The translations under genes and the position numbers were made by a program. Below are positions 8,180-17,193 of a DNA stretch of 26,065 bases, in pieces; position 1 is the first letter of the stretch, and each line of letters starts with the position of its first letter. The stretch lies in IMG/VR virus record IMGVR_UViG_3300001450_000044, positions 22,637-48,701 of that record; one strand, 5' to 3'. Source of the stretch: a virus. Below the pieces are notes generated by a model, which had not been told where the DNA came from, did no database searches, and was given only the letters and a program-made list of their open reading frames with translations.

Positions 8180-10333
8180 ATGGGCGTTGAAGACAATCTA
8201 TTCGAAATAAATGAACTAGAGACTAGCGACACATTTCAAAGTTGGTTCACTAAAACTAACGCAGAAATTATTGCAAAGTTAAACAAACTAAAGATCTATG
8301 ATCTAGAACTTTCAAACATTTCTGGTCTGAGTGGTTCAGTAGGAACTACTGCGGCTGCAACTGGTACTGCCGGTAAACTAGAACTAAAACTACTACACAC
8401 GATTCCACATGGACTAACCCTACAGGGTAACGCTACGATCACGGGTTCATTGGAAGCTGGTAGCTTTGCTGGTCCAAACTCATTCATTCTCAAAGGTCAA
8501 GTGATTGATGGTGTTACAGCAGCATTTGACTTCGGATCTTTTGTTCGAATGGATGCGTCAGGCTTAACCAAAGCAAAGGCAGACTCCGACACAAATGCAG
8601 AAGTTCTCGGTATGGTAACTGGTACATCAGACACCAGCATCACTCTAGCACAGAGTGGATCTGTCGATGGTTTGTTCTCACCTACAATGGTAACCGGTGG
8701 TATTTTCTTCCTAGATCCAACGGTTGCCGGTGGATTTACAGCAACAGAACCTAATGTAGCTGGTCAAGTATCAAAACCAGTTCTTATTGGAGCTTCTGGT
8801 GATACTAATGCTGTTCTTCTATCCATGAGAGGTCAGTTACTACAGGATACTGGTACCGGCAATACAGGTGGATATGCAACACATAAAATTTATGTGAACA
8901 CTGGATCAACTGATCACCATTTAGTCAAGGGTAAAGTTGTTGCATATAGTCCAGATACGTTAACATTTACCGATGGTAGATCACAGTTCAATGGATTCTT
9001 CCTATCGAAAGATGATAAAAACATCGATGATACAATTGGTATTGTTACTGGACAACCAGCACCCGATACAATTGAAATTACAACATCAGGTCTTGCGGAA
9101 GGTTTACCCTCAGATTATGGTAGAGGTAAGTTATACATTTCTGGAGTGACGGGTGAACTACGAACAAATCCAGCTACAAATCGTAGAAAACTATTTGCAA
9201 TAAACTACGATCCATCTAACAGCAACGGTATAGTTACAAATCAAGCTTCTGTTGCAGTAACAGATCTTCTTTCTGGATCATCACCCAATATATTAATCAA
9301 CGGTAGTTTTGATTTATGGCAAAGATATCCAACTGGAACAACAATTACTAGCGTTGACAGCATATATTCTGCCGACAGATGGGTACGTAACTTAAACGCC
9401 ACCGGTGCTACGTTTTCTACTACATCATATATCAGAAGAAAAGAATTTGATGTTGATCAGGTTGACATCAAAGGAACTCCAAATTACTACTTACGAACGT
9501 TCAATGTAATCACGGGAGCTGTTACCGGAGATCACTTACACCTTGAAAATAGAATTGAAGATTCAAGAACACTAGCAAACGAAACTGCTACTGTGAGTGG
9601 GTACATTAGATCGGGTAGTGCAAAGTCAGTTCCAATCAGAATTAAACAGGTATGGAACGGCGTTACTGGATCCGAATATAGCGGAGGAACTCTTTCATCA
9701 TCCACTGATTGGGGATTCTTTAGTAGCACATTCACAGTCCCCGGAATAACCGGAGCATCTGCGAATCCAGAGATTGCAGGGAATCATTACTTAGCATTGG
9801 CGTTTGATCTAACAGAGGCAACAAATACTTTCCATGATTTTGCACAAATAAAATTGGAGCATGGAGATAAGACCACTGCATTCTTCCCCGTGAACGTAGA
9901 TGAAGAACTAAGAAAATCTAGTAGGTATTATCAGAGAAGTTATAGACTAGAAGAATTTACTGGTCAAGTTACTAAGGGTGGGAGTCAAGTTGATTCACAT
10001 GTAGTTGAGTTTACACAGACACCATACAATGAAACATCATTCCGGTATCCAGTTGCAATGAGAGCAACACCTCTCATTAAGATTTACTCACCAGATTCTG
10101 GAAATCAAGATGCTTTCAACTCACCAGCAAAGAGAGATTTGAGAAACACATCAGGAACAATTGCCTTTGATGGAACGGTTCGTATATGTGAGTCTGGTGT
10201 GACTGCGATTACCTCAATACAAACATCCAGAATTGCAACCAGATTTAAAATCCACGCCGGTGCGCATAAATTCGACACAATTCAATTACATTATGTTGCA
10301 GATGCAGACTATAATAACAACGTAACTACATAA
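8180..10333 (+). CDS. tail fibre protein with C-terminal β-sandwich-like module
   Basis: 717 residues. The N-terminus NLFEINELETSDTFQSWFTK with TNAEIIAKLNKLKIYD is the attachment segment typical of tail fibres of marine T4-like phages. Residues 117-218 and 250-345 are two related shaft modules, each with a GxVTG strand, an xLYxS or IFFLD segment and a short hairpin; a third relative occurs in the next gene. Residues 370-585 begin NILINGSFDLWQR and contain YSADRW, then a β-rich region ending in FAQIKLEHGDKTTAFFPVN and EELRKSSRYYQRSY. This module is common at fibre tips, where a carbohydrate-binding role is often proposed. The ribosome site GAGGA (8167-8171) sets the start. It is likely the long receptor-contact fibre; the receptor is unknown. 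Confidence 0.8.
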   Translation: MGVEDNLFEINELETSDTFQSWFTKTNAEIIAKLNKLKIYDLELSNISGLSGSVGTTAAATGTAGKLELKLLHTIPHGLTLQGNATITGSLEAGSFAGPNSFILKGQVIDGVTAAFDFGSFVRMDASGLTKAKADSDTNAEVLGMVTGTSDTSITLAQSGSVDGLFSPTMVTGGIFFLDPTVAGGFTATEPNVAGQVSKPVLIGASGDTNAVLLSMRGQLLQDTGTGNTGGYATHKIYVNTGSTDHHLVKGKVVAYSPDTLTFTDGRSQFNGFFLSKDDKNIDDTIGIVTGQPAPDTIEITTSGLAEGLPSDYGRGKLYISGVTGELRTNPATNRRKLFAINYDPSNSNGIVTNQASVAVTDLLSGSSPNILINGSFDLWQRYPTGTTITSVDSIYSADRWVRNLNATGATFSTTSYIRRKEFDVDQVDIKGTPNYYLRTFNVITGAVTGDHLHLENRIEDSRTLANETATVSGYIRSGSAKSVPIRIKQVWNGVTGSEYSGGTLSSSTDWGFFSSTFTVPGITGASANPEIAGNHYLALAFDLTEATNTFHDFAQIKLEHGDKTTAFFPVNVDEELRKSSRYYQRSYRLEEFTGQVTKGGSQVDSHVVEFTQTPYNETSFRYPVAMRATPLIKIYSPDSGNQDAFNSPAKRDLRNTSGTIAFDGTVRICESGVTAITSIQTSRIATRFKIHAGAHKFDTIQLHYVADADYNNNVTT

Positions 10334-10347
10334 TTTAGGAAAAAATA

Positions 10348-11913
10348 ATGTCATCAAGTTTTAAAAACAACACAACCAACATAATAAAAGCTACTACAAT
10401 TGGAACACGAATACTAGCTCAAGTTGGTATTAACAGTGTAGAAGCAGGAACCACTGCTGGTGATGTTCTCAGGAATGGGTTTTCTGGTGGGACATCATTC
10501 TACTTTAGAGCAGGTGCAACAAGTGCCGCGGCATCTCGTGTATTTGGTGTTGTTGAGAATATTCGCGACAAAAATGTAGATATTGTTCTACAAGGATTAA
10601 TGCAATATCCCAGCAGTTTAATAGCTGGTGCTCCAACCACTGAAAATTTCTTCCTAAGTGCAGCGACAGCAGGTAAAATTCAAAGCTATGCACCAACCCC
10701 CGCTGGTCAGATATCAAAGAAAGTTCTACAGCAAACTACAGTAGGATCGTTCAATGCAACTGTAATAGGCGCAAGCGATTTTGAATCTGGTGAAAATGTT
10801 GGAGCAGTACAAGCATCAAAGACAAGTGATGCACCAGTTGGTACTGTACTACCATATCTTTCTGTTACTGGCAATACTGCTACAATTCCGGAGGGATGGG
10901 TAGATGGAACAACCATGCAATACTTGTCAGTGTCAGAATATCCTGAATACAACACGCAGTTTGGTGATATTTTTGGATTCGAAGAAACACTAACACTATC
11001 GTTCCCAACGGCTACATTCACCTCTAGTTTAGTTGGTACGCAAGTCGCTACTGATCAGGATAGCACAAACAAGCATGATCGTAGCACCGGGGGTGCTATT
11101 GTGACTAATGTTGATACAGTAAACAATAAATTAACAATCAGACAAAATAAGTACAATAGAACATTATACTCTTCAGGTATAACTTCTGGATCAACACCAT
11201 TATTTGAGTATTTCATTCCCTCGGATAATATTAATTTTGAAAATGGCAATTTAATAGGTTATATCAGCTCTGGTGTACTCGATAAAAATGCTACACCTCA
11301 CATTAGACATAACACGAGCAATATGTCAGAACCATATTCTGTCGATGGAATGTGGCCACTCTATAGTACACCGGAAGCCGCAAACGCAGCAAGTCCAAAT
11401 AATCCGGAAGGTATTGCGGGCAGCAATTACCATATTCACGGTGGTCGTCAATTTGGTAGTACTTATGGAACTCAGGAGGATCAGGGAGTAGCCTTCGGAG
11501 TTCTCGCGACCCATTTCCACAGTCACTATATGCCAAATGGCTTGAAACTTGTAAATAATGATCTTAATACGGGAATCCATAATGAAGACGAATTACAATA
11601 TCATGGGGCTACTTTCCCCGGTGGATCCATGTGGGATGGAACTCACAATAATCCAGTTACTGATTATTTAATGAGACCGACTGGAGCTGCTATTCAAACT
11701 CTTTATACAATGAAGGTTAAGAACGTAGTAGCAGTAGACATTCCAAGTCAAGTTACAATACAGACTCTTAATGTTACTCATGGTCTTTCTGCTGGTTCAA
11801 GTGCTAATAATGTGGTGACAACTGATGTTGCCTTTGACGTACAGTGTATGAAAAATAGACTACGTGATCTAGAAATCAGAATTTTGGGTTCTGAACAAAG
11901 TTGCACTCTATAA
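10348..11913 (+). CDS. tail fibre/short-fibre-like protein with collar segment and HxH motifs
   Basis: 521 residues. Residues 62-145 resemble the shaft modules of the preceding fibre (FGVVENIRDKNVDIVLQG, FFLSAATAGKI, GQISKKVL). Residues 163-211 form a tail-collar-type segment (VGTVLPYL, IPEGWVDGTTMQYLSVSEYP, FGDIFG), the domain found in T4 gp12 and gp10. Towards the tip are His-x-His motifs, H362-I-H364 and H389-F-H391-S-H393. In T4 gp12 and gp37, such His motifs bind metal ions along the trimer axis. The C-terminus contains a short helix and ends SCTL. It sits in the T4 gp10-gp12 position and most likely acts as a baseplate-proximal or short tail fibre. It is not a straightforward orthologue of either. 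The TAGGA site at about 10335-10339 supports the start. Confidence 0.75.
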   Translation: MSSSFKNNTTNIIKATTIGTRILAQVGINSVEAGTTAGDVLRNGFSGGTSFYFRAGATSAAASRVFGVVENIRDKNVDIVLQGLMQYPSSLIAGAPTTENFFLSAATAGKIQSYAPTPAGQISKKVLQQTTVGSFNATVIGASDFESGENVGAVQASKTSDAPVGTVLPYLSVTGNTATIPEGWVDGTTMQYLSVSEYPEYNTQFGDIFGFEETLTLSFPTATFTSSLVGTQVATDQDSTNKHDRSTGGAIVTNVDTVNNKLTIRQNKYNRTLYSSGITSGSTPLFEYFIPSDNINFENGNLIGYISSGVLDKNATPHIRHNTSNMSEPYSVDGMWPLYSTPEAANAASPNNPEGIAGSNYHIHGGRQFGSTYGTQEDQGVAFGVLATHFHSHYMPNGLKLVNNDLNTGIHNEDELQYHGATFPGGSMWDGTHNNPVTDYLMRPTGAAIQTLYTMKVKNVVAVDIPSQVTIQTLNVTHGLSAGSSANNVVTTDVAFDVQCMKNRLRDLEIRILGSEQSCTL

Positions 11914-11929
11914 AATAGGAGATTAAATA

Positions 11930-12508
11930 ATGGGATGTAATTGTGGTAAAAATAAAAAGAAAAAACTGACAGAAGCTTTTAAAAAAGAAAACCAAAGTAA
12001 GTTGAGTATACGAAAATCTTGGCTAGATTTAACTAAAGAAGTTCGTAAACAATTAACTTTAGTTCAAAGCTTTGGACTTTCTATGTCATCTAGAGGTCTA
12101 CGAAATAAAAAAATTGATGGTCCAACAAAGCAACTCAGAGTGCTCAGTTGTTTTGGTAATCAAAATATTGGTGGTGAATTAGTTCAATGTCCACATCTGA
12201 TGGAAAGTGAAACTAAGAAAAAGCACTATTGTGGAAAGTGTGGTTGTGGTGATCGACCGGGGACACATTTGATTGCGGATGGAGAAAAGTACAGTAAATT
12301 AGATTACCCAGTTCTTTCATGTCCATTAAATATGCCGGGATTTACGAACTACCAGCTAAGTGAAGAAAGTGAACAACTCCCACCAATGTCAAGGAAAGCG
12401 TACATAGACACGCAAATCAAAACTGCCGATATACAAAGAATATCCGTTACGGTTCCGGAAATGGATGATGATTCAGTAAAAGAGATCGAAGATCATCTCG
12501 AAAAATAA
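11930..12508 (+). CDS. small Cys-rich protein of unknown function
   Basis: 192 residues, basic at the N-terminus (MGCNCGKNKKKK) and acidic at the C-terminus. Cys residues are 3, 5, 74, 87, 101, 104, 106 and 131. The central group (CPHL, then HYCGKCGCGDRPGTH, then LSCPLNMPGFTNY) looks like a small metal-binding fold, possibly zinc. A helical segment (residues about 12-50) precedes it. I know of similar MGCxC-type hypothetical proteins in marine T4-like phages but not their function. It occupies the position of T4 wac (fibritin), just before gp13, yet has no coiled-coil repeats like fibritin. It starts 16 bases after the fibre stop with AGGAG at 11917-11921, and is followed by a late promoter, so it ends the fibre transcription unit. 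Confidence 0.75.
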   Translation: MGCNCGKNKKKKLTEAFKKENQSKLSIRKSWLDLTKEVRKQLTLVQSFGLSMSSRGLRNKKIDGPTKQLRVLSCFGNQNIGGELVQCPHLMESETKKKHYCGKCGCGDRPGTHLIADGEKYSKLDYPVLSCPLNMPGFTNYQLSEESEQLPPMSRKAYIDTQIKTADIQRISVTVPEMDDDSVKEIEDHLEK

Positions 12509-12523
12509 TCTTTTACCTGTTAT

Positions 12524-12531
12524 TATAAATA
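12524..12531 (+). promoter_or_regulatory. T4-type late promoter (TATAAATA) for gp13-gp17
   Basis: Exact TATAAATA in the 40-base gap before gp13. Start of transcription is expected at about 12537, giving a leader of roughly 12 bases that holds the strong ribosome site AGGAGGT (12538-12544). Confidence 0.8.
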
Positions 12532-12548
12532 CAGAGTAGGAGGTAATT

Positions 12549-13355
12549 ATGGCAGCTCCAAATTCCAAACAAAGTCTTATTGATTATTCTTTTAGGCGCC
12601 TAGGCGCTCCTGTAGTAGAAATAAACGTAGATATCGAACAAGCAGAAGAACGTGTGGACGATGCTCTACAGTTTTTCTCAGAGAGACATTTCGATGGTGT
12701 GGAAAGGGTTTACTTTGCATATCAAATGACTCAAGAAGATATGGACTTACAATATGTTGACACAAATAATATAGGTCCAGCAAATGGATCTGGTGGTGAT
12801 GGTCCTCGTGGAAGAGATATATTATCCGTGGTCAGGGTATTTCCGTTCGGAGATCTCAGCACCACAAATATGTTTGATGTTCGCTACCAAATGGCACTAA
12901 CTGATTACTTTGGTATCAATAGAGGTCTTGGTGCTCAAAGTTCAATGGGTATGGCTAGATTTTCATCTACCAAACAATACATTAACATGATACAGCAACT
13001 AATGGATCCAGAAAAGGCAGTCACCTTTAGTAAAGTAACAAATCGCCTTAAATTAGAAATGGATTTCAAACGAGATTTAAAAGCTGGGCAATACATAATA
13101 ATAGAAGCCTTTGCAGCATTAAATCCAGACACATTTAGTGAAATATACAATGATCGTTTACTCAAAGAATATACAACTGCACTCATAAAAAGACAGTGGG
13201 GTCTTAATTTAGCTAAATTTGATGGTGTCCAATTGCCCGGTGGAGTAACTCTCCGTGGTGGACAAATATACCAAGAAGCCTTAGCTGAAATAGCTCAAAT
13301 AGAACAAAGATTCTATTCTGAGTATGAACTTCCATCAGACTTCATGGTTGGGTAA
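12549..13355 (+). CDS. gp13: neck protein gp13
   Basis: 268 residues (T4 gp13: 309). The protein closes the packaged head at the portal, together with gp14, as a head-completion protein. The family N-terminus is clear: SKQSLIDYSFRRLGAPVVEI, then an EERVDDALQFFSERHFDGVER segment. The C-terminal part contains YNDRLLKEYTTALIKRQWGL and a G-V-x-L-P-G-G segment (GVQLPGGVTLRGGQIYQEA), also family-typical. A near-perfect ribosome site AGGAGGT five bases before the ATG suggests high translation. The gene opens a new late unit and runs almost directly into gp14 (two-base gap). Confidence 0.93.
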   Translation: MAAPNSKQSLIDYSFRRLGAPVVEINVDIEQAEERVDDALQFFSERHFDGVERVYFAYQMTQEDMDLQYVDTNNIGPANGSGGDGPRGRDILSVVRVFPFGDLSTTNMFDVRYQMALTDYFGINRGLGAQSSMGMARFSSTKQYINMIQQLMDPEKAVTFSKVTNRLKLEMDFKRDLKAGQYIIIEAFAALNPDTFSEIYNDRLLKEYTTALIKRQWGLNLAKFDGVQLPGGVTLRGGQIYQEALAEIAQIEQRFYSEYELPSDFMVG

Positions 13356-13357
13356 AA

Positions 13358-14293
13358 ATGGCAAGAAATCCTTACATACGCGATGTAAATTCAGAGCAAA
13401 AGCTCGTTGAAGACCTAACTATTGAAACAATAAAAGCAATGGGTAGGAATATGGTGTACATTCCTAGAAAATTGCAGAATGAAGACTTGTTATTTGGAGA
13501 AGACACAAACTCCAAGTTCAATGATGTTTATGATTTGGAGATGTATATCCTTAATGTAAGTGGATTCGAGGGTGAGGGAGATTTAATTGCAAAGTATGGA
13601 TTGGAAATAAAAGATAGAGCAACATTTGTTGTAGCCAGAAAAAGATTTACTGACGAAGTATCAGAAGCTGACGGATCTATTGATCGACCAAGAGAAGGTG
13701 ATTTAATTTATTTTCCTCTAACAAAAGCTTTATTGGAAATAAATTTCGTCGAACATGAAAATCCATTTTATCAACTTGGATCCCTATACACATATACATT
13801 AATATGTGAAACATTCACATACAATAATGAAGAATTTAATACTGGAATAGAAGATCTAGATGACATCTATAAGGACAGAAGAAAAACGACACGTTCTCTT
13901 GTTCTTTCTGGTTCGCCCATTGCAGAAGATACTACAGGAAATAGTGCTGGTAGTTTCTTCCAAGGGGAAGTATTATTCCAAGTTTCTGGGGAAGAAGGAG
14001 ACACGTTCACAAATGCTTCTGCCACTGCTGATATTGTTGATTGGGATGCGAACTCCAAGACTTTGTTGATAACAAACATTTCCGGAAATTTGATATACAA
14101 TCAAACTGTAAAGGGTGCATCGTCTGGTGCAGAATACTTAATAGGCACAGATGCAACCGCAGATATCATCATACCACATAATATTCAGGATAATGAATTC
14201 TTTGGTGATAATGAATCGATAGAACTAGAAGGAAATATAAAAGACATAATTGATTTTAGCGACACTGATCCATTCTCGGAGGGTAATTTCTAA
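13358..14293 (+). CDS. gp14: neck protein gp14
   Basis: 311 residues against 256 in T4 gp14, which forms the head-neck connector with gp13. The N-terminal part carries the family sequence: ARNPYIRDVNSEQKLVEDL, IKAMGRNMVYIPRKLQNED and LFGEDTNSKF. YDLEMYILNVSGFEGEGDLI and RDRATFVVARKRF-like segments follow, as does NPFYQLGSLYTYTLICETF. The last third (from about 165) is a longer, acidic, β-type addition ending DTDPFSEGNF, which accounts for the extra length over T4. The stop overlaps the next ATG by one base (TAATG). The start is two bases after the gp13 stop, without a strong ribosome site, so coupling to gp13 is likely. Confidence 0.92.
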   Translation: MARNPYIRDVNSEQKLVEDLTIETIKAMGRNMVYIPRKLQNEDLLFGEDTNSKFNDVYDLEMYILNVSGFEGEGDLIAKYGLEIKDRATFVVARKRFTDEVSEADGSIDRPREGDLIYFPLTKALLEINFVEHENPFYQLGSLYTYTLICETFTYNNEEFNTGIEDLDDIYKDRRKTTRSLVLSGSPIAEDTTGNSAGSFFQGEVLFQVSGEEGDTFTNASATADIVDWDANSKTLLITNISGNLIYNQTVKGASSGAEYLIGTDATADIIIPHNIQDNEFFGDNESIELEGNIKDIIDFSDTDPFSEGNF

Positions 14294-15063
14294 TGTTCGA
14301 ATATTATAGTAACGAAGCACTAAGAAAATTAGTTATTGGATTTGGATCACTGTTTGATGATATTCTTGTATCCAAGGACAACAATCAAGGTGAATCAATA
14401 CAAAAGATAAGAGTTCCTGTATCTTATGGTCCAAAAGAAAAGTTTATTCAAAGAATCAGAGAGTTAAGTTCAATCTCAGATGAAGTTCGTTTACAAACAA
14501 CCATGCCCAGACTTGGATTCGAACTCCTTGCACTTACCTATGATCCAACGAGAAAAGCAAATAAATTAAGAAAAACTTCAAAAGTTTATGAAACAGGTTC
14601 AACAAGTTTTAGTTATTCTGAAGTTCCCTATATCGCATCATTTGGTCTGTATTCGTTCACTAGAAATGTAAATGAAAATTTACAAATAATTGAACAAATA
14701 TTACCATATTTCCAACCAGAATTTATAATCTCATTAAACATAAATGAAGTTAATAAAAAAGTAGATGTACCAATCATACTTAACGGTCTAAGTGTAACTG
14801 AGGATTATGAAGGTGGATTCGAAACTCGCAGAAGTGTAAATACAGTTTTTCAGTTTACTGCAAAAACTTATGTGTATGGACCAGTTAAAACTAAACCAGT
14901 TATTACTGGTGTTACCGCTGAGATGTTTAACATATTGGGAGACATAGACTACGGTGAAGTTGGATTCGCGTCACAATCTACATCAATTATTGGTACCACA
15001 GGAGGTCTAACTGGATCTAGTGGTGGCAGTTTCCTAAGAGGAGAGAATTTCAATAATGAGTGA
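14293..15063 (+). CDS. gp15: proximal tail sheath stabiliser gp15
   Basis: 256 residues (T4 gp15: 272). The protein caps the tail sheath and tube and joins the tail to the neck. The family N-terminus is present: MFEYYSNEALRKLVIGFGSL, DDILVSKDN, then KIRVPVSYGPKEKFIQRI. Later segments TTMPRLGFELLALTYDPTRK and PYIASFGLYSFTRNVNENLQ also match. The C-terminal part is Gly/Ser-rich. A strong ribosome site GGAGGG at about 14278-14283 lies in the end of gp14, and the ATG overlaps the gp14 stop by one base. The 3' end overlaps gp16 by eight bases. Confidence 0.93.
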   Translation: MFEYYSNEALRKLVIGFGSLFDDILVSKDNNQGESIQKIRVPVSYGPKEKFIQRIRELSSISDEVRLQTTMPRLGFELLALTYDPTRKANKLRKTSKVYETGSTSFSYSEVPYIASFGLYSFTRNVNENLQIIEQILPYFQPEFIISLNINEVNKKVDVPIILNGLSVTEDYEGGFETRRSVNTVFQFTAKTYVYGPVKTKPVITGVTAEMFNILGDIDYGEVGFASQSTSIIGTTGGLTGSSGGSFLRGENFNNE

Positions 15064-15508
15064 TTCTAGTTATGATAAAATTTCTGATGCATTAGATACA
15101 ACATTTGAGTCAAAAGAAATAGTAAAGAAAGAAATAAAAGAAATATCTGTATCAGAGGAAGATCGTTTCAAAAAAGACTTTTCTGATGTTCGAGCAAATA
15201 TTCGTGAATTAATAGGTACAGGAAAGGAAGCTATTGATGGCATACTTAAAGTGGCTACTGAGGGAGACGCGCCTCGTGCTTATGAAGTCGTCTCCCAATT
15301 ACTCAAGACGGTTTCGGAAATGAATCATGATCTTATTGATTTACACAAGAAAACCAAAGAAATTACCAAAGAAGAAGTTATACACAATACACAAAATTCA
15401 ATCTATGTGGGATCAACTTCGGATTTGCAAGATCTGATAAATTCATCTCGAAGCAGAAAAAAAATTATACAAAATGAAAACATAATTGACCATGACGAAC
15501 AAGCGTGA
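15056..15508 (+). CDS. gp16: terminase small subunit gp16
   Basis: 150 residues (T4 gp16: 164). It recognises the DNA and stimulates the gp17 motor during packaging. The match to T4 lies in the central helical pair and the region after it: GKEAIDGILKVATEGDAPRA, then YEVVSQLLKTVSEMNHDLID, LHKKTKEITKEE and SIYVGSTSDLQDLI. The corresponding T4 residues are AKNADSPRHMEVFATL and ATVFMGSPTELMDEI. The ends are charged and of low complexity. It starts with AGGAGA ten bases upstream, overlaps gp15 by eight bases and overlaps gp17 by 17 bases, in the canonical order. Confidence 0.9.
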   Translation: MSDSSYDKISDALDTTFESKEIVKKEIKEISVSEEDRFKKDFSDVRANIRELIGTGKEAIDGILKVATEGDAPRAYEVVSQLLKTVSEMNHDLIDLHKKTKEITKEEVIHNTQNSIYVGSTSDLQDLINSSRSRKKIIQNENIIDHDEQA

Positions 15509-17150
15509 CGGATACTTAGGAAACCCAAATCTAAAAGCAGCGGGTGTTGAATTAGACTATACTGAGGAGCAAGTCAAAGAATACATCAAATGCTCTCAGG
15601 ATCCATCCTACTTCATTAAGAAGTACATCAAGGTAGTTTCTCTAGACGAGGGATTGGTACCGTTTGGATTATACGACTACCAAGAGGACATAGTTGAAAC
15701 TGTTCATAACAATCGTTTTGTAATCGCAAAATTACCTCGTCAGTCAGGTAAGTCAACCACAATTATTGCCTATATTTTACACTATATCATGTTCAATCAG
15801 AGCATGAGTGTTGCTGTATTGGCAAATAAACAATCTACTGCAAGAGATATTTTATCTCGTCTAAAGTTAGCGTATGAATATCTTCCGCTGTGGCTCCAGC
15901 AAGGAATTGTAGAATGGAATAAAGGTAGCATTCAACTTGAGAATGGATCAAAGATTCTTGCCTCTTCCACGTCAGCATCTGCGGTTCGTGGTGGTTCCTA
16001 CAACATGATATTCCTTGATGAGTTTGCTCACGTTCCTGTACATATCGCAGAAGAGTTCTTTAGTTCTGTTTATCCAACTATTACATCCGGACAAACAACC
16101 AAAGTTCTGATGGTATCAACTCCAAACGGGTTAAACATGTTTTATCACTTTTGGAGAGGAGCGACAAAGAAACAAGGTGAAGTGGGTAAAAATGAATATA
16201 TTCCCATTGAGGTTCATTGGAGTAACGTTCCATTATATCCAAATGGTCCTCTTCGAGACGAAAAATGGAAACAGAAACAGATTGCAAACACAAGTGAGCA
16301 ACAGTTTGAATCTGAATTCGAATGTGATTTTGTTGGTTCCACAAATACCTTAGTAAACAGCGCAAAGCTAAAGTGTTTATCGTGGATAAGTCCTGTAGAA
16401 AAAACAAACGACGGTTTGATGGTATACGAACAACCCAAAGAAGGTCATACGTATGTAATCACCGTCGATACTGCACGGGGGCAGGGTAAAGATTATAGTG
16501 CATTTATTGTTATAGACATCACAGATCCTCCATATAAAGTGGTTGCTAAGTTTAGAAATAATCTAATATCTCCCTTGGTATATCCGACAGTAATAAAGTC
16601 TGTAGCAGAAAAATACAACCAGGCATTCTGTCTTGTAGAAATCAATGATATCGGTCAACAAGTTGCGGATATTTTACATCGCGATCTAGAGTATGAGCAT
16701 GTATTAATGACAGTGTATAAAGGTAGATCTGGTCAACAAATATCTGGTGGATTTGGTGGGGGTAATACAAACCTTGGTGTTCGAACAACAACACCAGTGA
16801 AAAAGCTTGGTTGCTCTGTTCTTAAAAGTCTAGTTGAAAATGATAAATTAATAATTGAAGACGTAGATACAGTAAATGAAATGATAACATTCGTGGCAAA
16901 AGGTCAATCTTTTGAGGCAGATGAGGGACACAATGATGATTTAGTCATGTGTCTTGTTTTATTTGGTTGGTTGACAAGACAGGATTATTTCAAAAATCTG
17001 ACAAATTTAGATATTAGAACAGATATTTACCATGAAGAAATGCAAAGAATAGAAGAAGAAATATTACCTTTTGGATATATAAGTACAGAAGATAACACAG
17101 AATCCTTCATTGATGAGAACGGGGACAAGTGGGAAAACCTCAATCCGTAG
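15492..17150 (+). CDS. gp17: terminase large subunit gp17 (packaging ATPase-nuclease)
   Basis: 552 residues from ATG 15492; an in-frame TTG two codons upstream is possible but not needed. T4 gp17 is 610 residues. The ATPase domain shows Walker A LPRQSGKST (residues about 81-89), Walker B MIFLDEF (about 172-178) and motif III MVSTPNG (about 207-213). The nuclease domain shows D326 in ITVDTARGQGKDYSAF, E383 in CLVEINDIGQQ, and D482/D483 in GHNDDLVM, equivalent to the T4 catalytic acids. It drives DNA into the prohead and cuts the concatemer. No intron or homing endonuclease interrupts it. The start overlaps the gp16 end. Confidence 0.96.
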   Translation: MTNKRDGYLGNPNLKAAGVELDYTEEQVKEYIKCSQDPSYFIKKYIKVVSLDEGLVPFGLYDYQEDIVETVHNNRFVIAKLPRQSGKSTTIIAYILHYIMFNQSMSVAVLANKQSTARDILSRLKLAYEYLPLWLQQGIVEWNKGSIQLENGSKILASSTSASAVRGGSYNMIFLDEFAHVPVHIAEEFFSSVYPTITSGQTTKVLMVSTPNGLNMFYHFWRGATKKQGEVGKNEYIPIEVHWSNVPLYPNGPLRDEKWKQKQIANTSEQQFESEFECDFVGSTNTLVNSAKLKCLSWISPVEKTNDGLMVYEQPKEGHTYVITVDTARGQGKDYSAFIVIDITDPPYKVVAKFRNNLISPLVYPTVIKSVAEKYNQAFCLVEINDIGQQVADILHRDLEYEHVLMTVYKGRSGQQISGGFGGGNTNLGVRTTTPVKKLGCSVLKSLVENDKLIIEDVDTVNEMITFVAKGQSFEADEGHNDDLVMCLVLFGWLTRQDYFKNLTNLDIRTDIYHEEMQRIEEEILPFGYISTEDNTESFIDENGDKWENLNP

Positions 17151-17161
17151 ATGTTATTTTG

Positions 17162-17169
17162 TCTAAATA
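17162..17169 (+). promoter_or_regulatory. late promoter variant (TCTAAATA) for gp18-gp19
   Basis: TCTAAATA in the 43-base gap after gp17. CTAAATA is a form described for late promoters of T4-like cyanophages. Transcription would start at about 17175, leaving a leader of about 19 bases with CGGAGA as ribosome site before the gp18 ATG (17194). Confidence 0.55.
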
Positions 17170-17193
17170 CAATAGTATCATCGGAGAAACAAA

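Noticed and set aside
10348-11913. Straight assignment as T4 gp12 or gp10
   Set aside because: Only the collar segment and His motifs are shared; the rest resembles the neighbouring fibre, so no gene symbol was given.
11922-11929. ATTAAATA before the Cys-rich protein as a late promoter
   Set aside because: It overlaps the space between ribosome site and ATG, so a transcript starting there would begin after the start codon.
15486-15491. TTG start for gp17 two codons upstream of the ATG
   Set aside because: ATG 15492 is in frame, adds no missing sequence and is more usual.
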